Below are positions 52,541 through 59,750 of a stretch of DNA of 64,000 nucleotides, in pieces. Source of the DNA: Streptomyces sp. NBC_00234 (lineage in GTDB: Bacteria; Actinomycetota; Actinomycetes; Streptomycetales; Streptomycetaceae). The translations under genes and the position numbers were made by a program. The stretch spans positions 7,688,001 to 7,752,000 of the forward strand of contig NZ_CP108101.1 in NCBI RefSeq assembly GCF_036195325.1. The letters are read 5' to 3'. The notes beneath the pieces were generated by a model. The model was given only the letters and a program-made list of their open reading frames with translations. It had not been told where the DNA came from and ran no database searches. Position 1 is the stretch's first letter. Each line of letters opens with the position of its first letter.

Positions 52541-53454
52541 CGTCACTGGACGACGTGCCCACGCTGCGCCGCTCGGGGAGTGGTGGCCGCCGCTCCCGTA
52601 CCGGCCGCGGGGCCCTTCCCTCCTTCGCGCCGTCCAGGCGCACCGTGCTGCAGGCGGCGACCGCCGCGGGATTCGCCGCGCTGGGGGTGTTCTCCGCCGC
52701 CCGGGAGGCGTATGCCGACGGCTACGACATCTGGACCGGTGCGTGCCCGAGCTACGCCGCGGACCACAACTGCTCCCCGGGCTGCGGGCCCAGCACCATC
52801 TATGCCGACGCGTGCGTGACATCGGGGACGAACACCGGCTTCCACAGGACGGACGGTGTCACCTGGACGCTGCGGCCCAACCAGTGCTACGCAGGTACCT
52901 ACGACGGCTGGCTGTGGCGCTACAGCGCTGCCTGCGGCACCTGCGGCTGCGGCATCGAGCGGCGCTGCCACGACGGGTACCGCAACACCGGCTCCGGCTG
53001 GGTGAAGTCCATCTGCCGCTGGACCACCGACTGCGACTGTCCCGGCACCCTCACCTGGCCGACCCTCGGCAGCGGAGCCACCGGGCCCGACGTCCACACC
53101 GTCCAGCATTTGCTCACGCACCACGGTCAACCGACGGATGTCGACGGCATCTTCGGGCCGGACACCGAGGCGCAGGTGGAGGCGTTCCAATCGGCCAACG
53201 GGCTCAGCCCCACGGGCAGCGTCGGCCCGGCCACCTGGCCGGTCCTGGTCGTCACCGTGCGCCAGGGCGACGTGAACGACGCCGTACGCGGCGCGCAGCG
53301 GCAGCTCAACAAGCACGGCGCCGCTGTGACGGTCGACGGCAACTTCGGTGCGCTCACCAGGCAGGCCGTCCTCTCGTTCCAGTCCCTGCATGGTCTGACC
53401 GCCGACGGCGTGGTCGGCCAGAAGACCTGGCTCACGCTGACCGGGACGGTCTAG
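52537..53454 (+). CDS. Tat-exported 12-Cys protein resembling methylamine dehydrogenase light chain, fused to two peptidoglycan-binding domains
   Basis: Residues 34-61 are a Tat signal (SRRTVLQAATAAGFAALG). Residues 62-170 hold exactly 12 cysteines (70, 79, 83, 93, 117, 133, 136, 138, 144, 160, 166, 168), the number in the MADH light chain. The stretch NQCYAGTYDGWLWRYSAACG resembles the light-chain segment around its Cys-Tyr and YRDCCG. Residues 175-305 are two PG_binding_1 modules (VDGIFGPDTEAQVEAFQSAN; VDGNFGALTRQAVLSFQSLH). Trp110 and Trp162 could be counterparts of the cofactor-forming pair, but the alignment is uncertain. MauE- and MauD-like proteins precede it. A wall-attached redox or disulfide-stabilised protein is inferred; activity is unknown. 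Confidence 0.78.
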   Translation: MTSLDDVPTLRRSGSGGRRSRTGRGALPSFAPSRRTVLQAATAAGFAALGVFSAAREAYADGYDIWTGACPSYAADHNCSPGCGPSTIYADACVTSGTNTGFHRTDGVTWTLRPNQCYAGTYDGWLWRYSAACGTCGCGIERRCHDGYRNTGSGWVKSICRWTTDCDCPGTLTWPTLGSGATGPDVHTVQHLLTHHGQPTDVDGIFGPDTEAQVEAFQSANGLSPTGSVGPATWPVLVVTVRQGDVNDAVRGAQRQLNKHGAAVTVDGNFGALTRQAVLSFQSLHGLTADGVVGQKTWLTLTGTV

Positions 53455-53643
53455 GTGAGCGAGTCCGGTGGTCCAGCCGTCCGGCCAGGCGGTGCCCGTG
53501 CCGTACGGGCGCTGCTCACCGATCCCGTTCTGCCCGTGGCGGCCCTGGGGATCGCGGCGATCGCCGCCGTCCTCCACGCCCCCGTGCTGACCTGGGCGAT
53601 CACCGGGGGGTTGGCCGGCTACTCGCTCTCCGGCTCCGTTTGA
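53455..53643 (+). CDS. Small membrane protein, 62 aa (possibly first part of an interrupted gene)
   Basis: Starts at a GTG directly after the stop of the 12-Cys gene. It has two hydrophobic helices: ALLTDPVLPVAALGIAAIAA and LTWAITGGLAGYSLSGSV. It ends at TGA 53641-53643. The same frame stays open beyond the TGA into the next membrane ORF, and a 6-bp hairpin follows the TGA, so the two may once have been, or still be, one product. On its own it would be a tiny membrane protein of the mau-like operon. Confidence 0.6.
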   Translation: MSESGGPAVRPGGARAVRALLTDPVLPVAALGIAAIAAVLHAPVLTWAITGGLAGYSLSGSV

Positions 53644-53651
53644 ACGCGTAA

Positions 53652-53667
53652 CAGCGCATTCGCGCTG
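53652..53667 (+). other. Small hairpin directly after the in-frame TGA
   Basis: CAGCGC (53652-53657) pairs with GCGCTG (53662-53667) around a four-base loop ATTC. The loop lies 14 bases after the TGA. Bacterial SECIS elements are hairpins in about this position, but this one lacks the expected bulge and loop features, so it may only be a chance dyad. Confidence 0.35.
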
Positions 53668-53715
53668 GCCTCGCCAGGTTGGCGGGCAACGTACCGACAG
53701 GCGCTGGTCCTCGGC

Positions 53716-54219
53716 GTGTTCACCGGCGGCCTGCTGGTCGGCGGGGTGCTGACGGCCGGGGTGCTGTGGCTCCTGTCCGGTCTCTTCACACCGCTCCCGG
53801 CAGGCGTGCGGCAAGGGCTGATCGTGGCCGTCGCGCTGCTCGCCGCGCTGCGCGACGCGGGCAGGCTGACGCTACGGCTGCCGCAGAACGCCCGGCAGAT
53901 TCCGCAGGACGTCCTGCGCCGCCATCTGGCGCGTGGCGCCCTGCAGTTCGGCTTCGAGCTCGGTACGGGTGTGCGTACCTACGTCTCGGCGAGTGCGCCG
54001 TACGCGATGGTGGTCGCGGTGCTCCTGTCCGGGGGCTCCTACGCGCCCGCCCTGGCCGCCGGACTCGGGTTCGGAGTGGGCCGGGCACTCACCCCGGCCC
54101 TTCGGAGGCTCTCCGGAAACGGGGAGCGCTGGGACGACCTGCTTGCGGTGCGGCTGAGCGGCATGACCGTCGTGTGTTCCGCGCTGATCGCCGCTGCAGC
54201 CTGTGCGGTCTGTCCATAG
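53716..54219 (+). CDS. Membrane protein, last gene of the mau-like operon, ~167 aa
   Basis: Hydrophobic helices are visible at VFTGGLLVGGVLTAGVLWLL, GVRQGLIVAVALLAALRDAG, YVSASAPYAMVVAVLLSGGS and LSGMTVVCSALIAAAACAVC. No family is recognised. GTG 53716 has no good Shine-Dalgarno, and the frame is open back to the TGA at 53641, which is the stop of the previous ORF in the same frame. It may be a coupled separate gene or the second part of an interrupted one. Confidence 0.6.
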   Translation: MFTGGLLVGGVLTAGVLWLLSGLFTPLPAGVRQGLIVAVALLAALRDAGRLTLRLPQNARQIPQDVLRRHLARGALQFGFELGTGVRTYVSASAPYAMVVAVLLSGGSYAPALAAGLGFGVGRALTPALRRLSGNGERWDDLLAVRLSGMTVVCSALIAAAACAVCP

Positions 54220-54380
54220 GGGTGCCGTCGACGAGCGGCGAACCAGGTGACAGGACAGGGCGCGCGAGGCATGCGCGGGCCGGCCCCGGACGGCCCGGGA
54301 GTGAGCCAGCGCGGCAGCTCGCCGGCGCGGTGGCGGAAAGCGCGTCGCTCCTGGCTCAGGGCATGAGGGGAAGCCTGCCA

Positions 54381-54694
54381 ATGATCTTGTCGATCCAGGC
54401 GCTCATCTCTCTGCACATCCGGCCCCGGCCCGCCCCGTCATCGAGGAGTTCCGGGAATGGGCCGCACGCCTGCCGGAGGTGATCGGCCTGTTCGTCATCT
54501 CCGGTACGCACGACTTCCTCCTGCACATCGCCGTCCCCGGCGTCGACGGCGTGTACGCCTTCGTCATCGACCGCCTCACCGAACGCAGAGAAGTCGCCGA
54601 CGTGCAGACCACCAGGGCCTATGAGCACGTCCAGTCCCGCTGCATCGAGCCGGCCGGCCCCGACCGCCCCCGGTTCTCCCGCAGAGCCCGCTGA
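54381..54694 (+). pseudogene. Lrp/AsnC-family regulator remnant, N-terminus lost and frameshifted
   Basis: Frame one reads MILSIQALISLHIRP up to ~54425. The adjacent frame then continues ARPVIEEFREWAARLPEVIG, LFVISGTHDFLLHIAVPGVD and GVYAFVIDRLTERREVADVQ, the ligand-binding (RAM) domain of AsnC-type regulators. The N-terminal DNA-binding domain is missing and the join is out of frame, so no regulator can be made. The preceding 54220-54380 hold no recognisable gene. Confidence 0.75.
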
Positions 54695-54848
54695 CCGGTC
54701 GGCTCAACACCCCTTTCCTGCAAGCCAGTTGTGCCGGAGGTCTGGTCCTGTGGCAGATGGTGACGGTGTGGACATGCAACGGAGAGGGAGGCCAAACTCG
54801 CCTCAGCCCTCTAGCGGGGAATCGGGAAGGAATCACAACGGAGGCGCC

Positions 54849-55583
54849 ATGCTGAGGCGTACGGTCCAACTCGTTCTGGCTTTTGTCATGATCATGGCGG
54901 CCACGGTAGGGGGAGTGCTGGCCACGGCCGCCCCGGCCCAGGCCGACGAGTGCTACAGCTGGGGCCGCACCCTGTCCGAGGGCATGTCGGGTGCCGACGT
55001 GACCCAGCTGCAGATCCGGGTGGCCGGGCATGTCGACTACGGCGAGATCCTCTCCGTCGACGGCAACTTCGGCCCGCGCACCAAGGCCGCGGTCACCAAG
55101 TTCCAACAGGCGTACGGCCTGGGAGCGGACGGCATCGCGGGTTCCCAGACGTTCAGCAAGATCTACGCACTGCAGGACCCGGACTGCACCCCCATCCACT
55201 TCACCTACGCCGAACTGAACAACTGCAACTCCGACTGGTCCGGTGGTGCGGTCAGCGCCGCGACGGCCAAGTCCAACGGCCTGCGCACGATGTGGAAGCT
55301 GGAGGCCATGCGGCACGCGATGGGCGACGTACCGATCTCCGTGTCCAGCGGATTCCGCTCGACGGCCTGTAACAACGCGGCGGGCGGGGCCTCGAACAGC
55401 CGTCACCTCTACGGTGATGCCGCCGACCTGATCGGCAGCCCGTCGTTCTGCGCACTCGCCCAGCGGGCTCGCTCGCACGGCTTCGGCGGCATCTTCGGCC
55501 CCGGCTACCCCGACCACAACGACCACACCCACGTGGACGGACGCACCAGCCGCTCCTGGTCCGCGCCCAACTGCGGCGTCTGA
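54849..55583 (+). CDS. Secreted zinc D-Ala-D-Ala carboxypeptidase-like enzyme (M15) with peptidoglycan-binding domain, 244 aa
   Basis: Signal peptide LRRTVQLVLAFVMIMAATVG, cleaved near AQADEC. Residues ~42-105 are a PG_binding_1 module (VDGNFGPRTKAAVTKFQQAY). Residues ~110-244 are an M15 peptidase: SSGFRSTACNNAAGG, SRHLYGDAADL with zinc-ligand His and Asp, and HNDHTHVDG with the other catalytic and ligand His. The classical member is the Streptomyces albus G zinc D,D-carboxypeptidase, which has the same domain order. It trims peptidoglycan stem peptides outside the cell. The start is ATG 54849, after GGAGG. Confidence 0.92.
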   Translation: MLRRTVQLVLAFVMIMAATVGGVLATAAPAQADECYSWGRTLSEGMSGADVTQLQIRVAGHVDYGEILSVDGNFGPRTKAAVTKFQQAYGLGADGIAGSQTFSKIYALQDPDCTPIHFTYAELNNCNSDWSGGAVSAATAKSNGLRTMWKLEAMRHAMGDVPISVSSGFRSTACNNAAGGASNSRHLYGDAADLIGSPSFCALAQRARSHGFGGIFGPGYPDHNDHTHVDGRTSRSWSAPNCGV

Positions 55584-55610
55584 CCAACGAGTCCCCACCC
55601 ACCGCACAGC

Positions 55611-55654
55611 AGTCCGCCTTCCCCGGGACGGCCTCCGGCCCGGGGAGGCGGACT
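55611..55654 (+). terminator. Terminator after the M15 peptidase gene
   Basis: AGTCCGCC (55611-55618) and TCCCCGGG (55620-55627) pair with CCCGGGGA (55639-55646) and GGCGGACT (55647-55654): a 16-bp stem with one bulged T and an 11-base loop. It lies 28 bases after the stop codon. Confidence 0.8.
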
Positions 55655-55783
55655 TCCTCGACCGTAGGGTGCGCGGCCGGTCAGGCTTCGGCCAGGGGCG
55701 GGCGCCGCTCATGGCCGAAGCGGAGCAGACCTGCCACGCCGCCCTCCCTCACTTTCCCCCCGCACCCCAGTAGGAGAGCCCTG

Positions 55784-57526
55784 ATGTCGTCCCGCATCCC
55801 CTGGCGCGCCCGCGCCGGTACGGCCACGCTGGCCGTGCTCGCCGGTATCGGCGCGCTCGCCGTCCCCGGCCCTGCCGCGGCGGCTCCCCCGCCCGAGAGC
55901 CGACAGACCGTCACGTACCACGGGTACCGCATCGACGTGCCCGCCGACTGGCAGGTGGTCGATCTGGCCGAGAACCCGCGCGCCTGCCTCCGGTTCGACA
56001 GACCCGCCGTCTACCTGGGTGAGCCCGCCGAGCAGAACGACTGCCCCGCCCGGGTCGTCGGCCGTGTGGGGGGCATCGTCGTGGAGCCCATCAGCTCCGC
56101 CGGCCAGGCCACGGCCGCGGTCGCGCGGACCCGGCGCGGCAAGGCCGACGCCCCGTCCGCCGTATCCAGCAACGACACCATTCAGGTCGCGGTCGAGGAC
56201 GCCGGCGTCCTCGTGACCGCCGCCCACACCCCGGAGACCGAGAGCCTGGTGCGCGGAGTTCTCGCCTCGGCCGAACTCACCGAGGGCGCCGAGCGCACCG
56301 AACTGCCCCGCGCGTCCCAGCCGTCCGGCGCCACCGCCCTCGCCGCGGCGGGGCCGCAGCCGGGCAGCTACCTGGGCAAGGGCTTCGACGCCTGCACGGC
56401 ACCCTCGCAGGCCGCCATGAACGCCTGGCAGGCGAACTCGCCGTACAGCGCCGTCGGCGTCTACATCAGCGGTTCCTTCCGGGGCTGCGCCCAGCCGAAT
56501 CTGACGGCGAGCTGGGTGACCAGCCAGACCGGCAACGGATGGCGTCTGTTCCCCATCGACGTCGGCCGCCAGGCACCGTGCACCAACTATTCGCTGAAGA
56601 TGTCCGCCGATCCCGCCACGGCCAAGTCCCAAGGGGTCACCGCGGCGGCCGGTGCCATCACCGCCGCGTCGAACCTCGGAATCCCGGCCGGCAGTGCCAT
56701 CTACAGCGACATCGAGGCGTACACCTCCACGGCTTCCTGCAAGGCGGCCGTGCTGTCGTACCTGTCCGGCTGGACCGAGCGCCTGCACACCAGCGGCTAC
56801 CTCTCGGGTTTCTACTCCAGCGCCGCCTCCGGTATCAAGGACGCCGCGAGCGAGTACAACAACAGCGCCTACACACGGGTCGACCACCTCTTCTACGCGT
56901 GGTGGAACGGAGCCGCCGACACCAACACCGGCTCCTACGTGCCGTCCACCTCCTGGGCGAACCACCAGCGGATCCACCAGTACGTCGGTGAGGTCACCGA
57001 GTCCTACGGCGGCTACTCGATCAACATCGACCGCGACTACCTGGACGTGGGCACCGGCACCCCGCCCACGCCCACCTGCACCGGGGCGAACCTCGACTTC
57101 ACCGCGTACCCGACCGTCCAGAGCGGCTCGACCGGGAACCAGGTCAAGGCGGCCCAGTGCCTGCTCAAGGCCGCGGGCTTCGACCCGGGAACCCCGGACG
57201 GGATCTTCGGGCCCGACACGACCTCCGCCACCCGGAACTTCCAGAGCAGCAAGGGGCTCACGGCGGACGGGGCGATCGGCGCGAAGACCTGGACGGCCCT
57301 GCTGTCCCGCGGATCCACCCCGACCGTCCAGAGCGGTTCGACGGGAGAGGCCGTCACCCGGCTGCAGCGTGCCCTGACCGCCGGGCTCGGCCGGACGGTG
57401 TCCATCGACGGCGTCTTCGGCTCGGGCACCGCCCAGGCCGTACGCGACTACCAGTCCTCGCGCGGGCTGGGCGCCGACGGCATCGTCGGCCCCGCCACCT
57501 GGGGCGCCCTCCAGTCGGGAAAGTGA
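55784..57526 (+). CDS. Secreted DUF1906 (glycoside-hydrolase-like) protein with two peptidoglycan-binding domains, 580 aa
   Basis: A signal peptide (GTATLAVLAGIGALAVPGPA, cleavage near AAAAP) is followed by a ~150-residue N-terminal domain of unknown type. Then comes DUF1906 (~residues 195-420; GKGFDACTAPSQAAMNAWQA, SAIYSDIEAYTSTASCKAAV, YVGEVTESYGGYSINIDRDY), a TIM-barrel fold related to lysozyme-like GH25 enzymes. Two PG_binding_1 modules end the protein (DGIFGPDTTSATRNFQSSKG; DGVFGSGTAQAVRDYQSSRG). Acidic residues in SDIEAY may be catalytic. It probably cleaves or binds cell-wall glycan. The next gene follows after 22 bases and is likely co-transcribed. Confidence 0.9.
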   Translation: MSSRIPWRARAGTATLAVLAGIGALAVPGPAAAAPPPESRQTVTYHGYRIDVPADWQVVDLAENPRACLRFDRPAVYLGEPAEQNDCPARVVGRVGGIVVEPISSAGQATAAVARTRRGKADAPSAVSSNDTIQVAVEDAGVLVTAAHTPETESLVRGVLASAELTEGAERTELPRASQPSGATALAAAGPQPGSYLGKGFDACTAPSQAAMNAWQANSPYSAVGVYISGSFRGCAQPNLTASWVTSQTGNGWRLFPIDVGRQAPCTNYSLKMSADPATAKSQGVTAAAGAITAASNLGIPAGSAIYSDIEAYTSTASCKAAVLSYLSGWTERLHTSGYLSGFYSSAASGIKDAASEYNNSAYTRVDHLFYAWWNGAADTNTGSYVPSTSWANHQRIHQYVGEVTESYGGYSINIDRDYLDVGTGTPPTPTCTGANLDFTAYPTVQSGSTGNQVKAAQCLLKAAGFDPGTPDGIFGPDTTSATRNFQSSKGLTADGAIGAKTWTALLSRGSTPTVQSGSTGEAVTRLQRALTAGLGRTVSIDGVFGSGTAQAVRDYQSSRGLGADGIVGPATWGALQSGK

Positions 57527-57548
57527 ACAGGAAAGCGAGGCAGACACC

Positions 57549-58487
57549 GTGAGACGACTCGTACGCACCATCACACTGTTCACCGCGTTGGCGGGCCTGC
57601 TCTTCGGACTGGGCGTCCCGGCGCAGGCATTCCCGCAGGCCGCGTTCCCGCTGTTGAGCAGCGGCAACCGAGGCTCCGACGTTGTCGCGCTGCAGCACCT
57701 CCTCGCCGCGCACGGCCGCTCCGTGGCGGTGGACGGCGCCTTCGGCTCGGGCACACAGAGCGCCGTGGTGGGCTTCCAGCAGTCCAAGGGCCTGGCCGCG
57801 GACGGCATCGTCGGGCCCGCCACCTGGGGCGCGCTCGCCATCACCGTCCGTCAGGGCGACAGCGGGCCGGCGGTGACGGCCCTCCAGTCGCTGCTCAACG
57901 CCAAGCGGGGCGCCGGCCTCTCGGTCGACGGGGCCTTCGGATCCGCCACCGGCACCGCTGTCCGTACCTTCCAGTCCCATGCGGGAATCAGCGCGGACGG
58001 CGTCGTCGGGCCGACGACCTGGCAGAACCTGCTGTGGCACTACGAGAACATCAACTTCGGCGGCAGCACGATGTGCGCACAGAGCCCCGACGGCAACGCG
58101 GGTGCCCACTGGGCGACAGCCGGTGCGGTCGGCCAGTTGGAGGCCGCCGCCGCCACGTTCGCCGCCACCGGGAACGGCAGACTGCCGGTCGGCGACGCGG
58201 GCTTCGAGCACGGCGGGGACATCCCCGGCCACGGCAGCCACGAAGTCGGGATGGACATCGACGTGTGGCCCGCCCGCACCGACTCGGCGCAGTGCACCGC
58301 GGGGCGCATCACCTGGCAGTCGAGCACGTACGACCGCGCGGCCACCCGCAGGCTCGTGCAGGAGATCCGGGCGAAGGCATCCGGCCACGTCCAGCTGATC
58401 TTCTTCAACGACCCACAGCTGATCTCGGAAGGGCTGACCACGAGTTACGCGAACCACGACAACCACCTGCACATCCGTTACCGGTAG
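57549..58487 (+). CDS. Secreted murein endopeptidase-like (M74/LAS) protein with two peptidoglycan-binding domains, 312 aa
   Basis: GTG 57549, after GGAAAGCGAGG, opens with a signal peptide (ITLFTALAGLLFGLGVPAQA). Residues ~38-95 and ~98-160 are PG_binding_1 modules (VDGAFGSGTQSAVVGFQQSK; VDGAFGSATGTAVRTFQSHA). The C-terminal domain has HGGDIPGHGSHEVGMDIDVW, LIFFNDPQLI and HDNHLHIRYR, the zinc-binding and catalytic pattern of penicillin-insensitive murein endopeptidase (MepA) and related LAS enzymes. It would cut D-Ala cross-links in peptidoglycan. Confidence 0.9.
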   Translation: MRRLVRTITLFTALAGLLFGLGVPAQAFPQAAFPLLSSGNRGSDVVALQHLLAAHGRSVAVDGAFGSGTQSAVVGFQQSKGLAADGIVGPATWGALAITVRQGDSGPAVTALQSLLNAKRGAGLSVDGAFGSATGTAVRTFQSHAGISADGVVGPTTWQNLLWHYENINFGGSTMCAQSPDGNAGAHWATAGAVGQLEAAAATFAATGNGRLPVGDAGFEHGGDIPGHGSHEVGMDIDVWPARTDSAQCTAGRITWQSSTYDRAATRRLVQEIRAKASGHVQLIFFNDPQLISEGLTTSYANHDNHLHIRYR

Positions 58488-58493
58488 CGGGCC

Positions 58494-58531
58494 GGCCGCG
58501 GGCCCCGGGCTTCGCCCGTGGACCCGCGGCC
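58494..58531. terminator. Terminator between the convergent M74 and selD genes
   Basis: GGCCGCGGG (from 58494) pairs with CCCGCGGCC (to 58531), and an inner CGGGC-TTC-GCCCG hairpin closes the loop. The structure lies within the 55 bases between the two convergent stop codons. Confidence 0.7.
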
Positions 58532-58542
58532 CACCGCAGTGC

Positions 58543-59586
58543 TCAGCGGATTACCAGCGTGGTGCCGGCCACGGCGGGCACCAGCTCGCCGATGACCAGA
58601 TGTCCGGGTACCTCCCCGGCGATCAGCAGCCCGCCGGAGGTCTGTGCGTCGGCAAGCAGGTGCAGCTCGTCCTGGCTCGCCCGTCCCGCGTCAAGGTGCG
58701 GGCGTACCCAGTCGAGGTTGCGCCGGGTGCCGCCGCTGACGTACCCGGCCCGCAGGGACTCCCGGGCGCCGTCGAGCACGGGGACGGCGGCGGCGTTCAC
58801 CACGGCCGTGACGCCGCTGGCCCTGGCCAGCTTGTGCAGATGGCCGAGCAGCCCGAATCCGGTCACATCGGTGGCGCACACGGCGCCGGCCTCCAGGGCA
58901 GCCGCGGCTGCCCTGTCGTTGAGCATTGTCATGGTGGCGACGGCGTGTGCGAAGACCTCGCCGGTCCGTTTGTGGCGGTTGTTGAGTATGCCGACGCCCA
59001 GCGGTTTGGTCAGGGTCAGCGGCACGCCCGGCCGGCCGGCGTCGTTGCGCAGCAGCCGGTCCGGATCCACCAGGCCCGTCACGGCCATTCCGTAGAGCGG
59101 TTCCGGGCTGTCGATGCTGTGACCGCCGCCGACGAAGCAGCCGGCTTCGCGGGCCACTTCGAGCGCTCCCGCCAGGACCTCCCGGGCCAGCTCCGCGGGC
59201 AGTACGTCACGGGGCCAGCCCAGCAGGTTGAGCCCGACGACGGGCCGGCCGCCCATCGCGTAGACGTCGGACAGGGCGTTGGCCGCGGCGATCCGGCCCC
59301 AGTCGCGGGCGTCGTCGACGACGGGTGTGAAGAAGTCGGCCGTCGACACCAGGGCCGTGCCGTCACCGGTGAGCACCACGGCGGCGTCGTCACCGTCGTC
59401 GAGTCCGACCAGCAGCCGGTTCTTGTTGCCGCCGAGGGCCTGCCCGGGGTTCCCGGGCGGCAGCAGTCCCGCGACCATCGCCTCCAGTTCCCCCGGAGGA
59501 ATCTTGCAGGCGCAGCCGCCTCCGTGTGCGAACTGGGTCAACCGCACGGGCGCGGCCGGTACGGCGGCGGGGCCAACTGTCGTCAT
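58543..59586 (-). CDS. selD: Selenide, water dikinase SelD
   Basis: Makes selenophosphate from selenide and ATP, the selenium donor for tRNA-Sec. The glycine-rich N-terminus HGGGCACKIPP holds Cys25 and Lys28, matching Cys17 and Lys20 of the E. coli enzyme; Cys, not Sec, is used here. The ATP-binding AIRS-type fold is seen in VSTADFFTPVVDDARDWGRI and VCATDVTGFGLLGHLHKLAR. At 347 residues it has the usual length. It is transcribed away from tRNA-Sec and selA; the 56 bases between must hold both promoters. Confidence 0.95.
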   Translation of the reverse strand: MTTVGPAAVPAAPVRLTQFAHGGGCACKIPPGELEAMVAGLLPPGNPGQALGGNKNRLLVGLDDGDDAAVVLTGDGTALVSTADFFTPVVDDARDWGRIAAANALSDVYAMGGRPVVGLNLLGWPRDVLPAELAREVLAGALEVAREAGCFVGGGHSIDSPEPLYGMAVTGLVDPDRLLRNDAGRPGVPLTLTKPLGVGILNNRHKRTGEVFAHAVATMTMLNDRAAAAALEAGAVCATDVTGFGLLGHLHKLARASGVTAVVNAAAVPVLDGARESLRAGYVSGGTRRNLDWVRPHLDAGRASQDELHLLADAQTSGGLLIAGEVPGHLVIGELVPAVAGTTLVIR

Positions 59587-59642
59587 ACGGCGATCATTTC
59601 ACCCCTTGCCCCAGCAGTGTGCGGGGACCACAATCTTGTTCC

Positions 59643-59735
59643 GGAGGCGTTGGGCGGGCTGGTGCCCCTCCCGATCTTCAACATCGGTGTGGTCCGGAAA
59701 CCGGGCCAGGCGGGTTCGATTCCCGTCCGCCTCCG
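59643..59735 (+). tRNA. selC: tRNA-Sec (anticodon UCA)
   Basis: A 93-base tRNA. Acceptor GGAGGCG (59643-59649) pairs with CGCCTCC (59728-59734). D stem GGGC/GCCC. Anticodon arm CCGAT-CTTCAAC-ATCGG with anticodon TCA at 59678-59680. Long variable arm TGGTCCGG-AAA-CCGGGCCA. T arm GCGGG-TTCGATT-CCCGT. The UCA anticodon and long extra arm identify selenocysteine tRNA. It is 15 bases before selA and may be on the same transcript. CCA is not encoded. Confidence 0.96.
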
Positions 59736-59750
59736 CTGACTTCGATCGGG

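Noticed and set aside
58543..59586. Possible selenocysteine in SelD itself
   Set aside because: The catalytic position is Cys25 (GGGCACK); there is no in-frame TGA in the gene.
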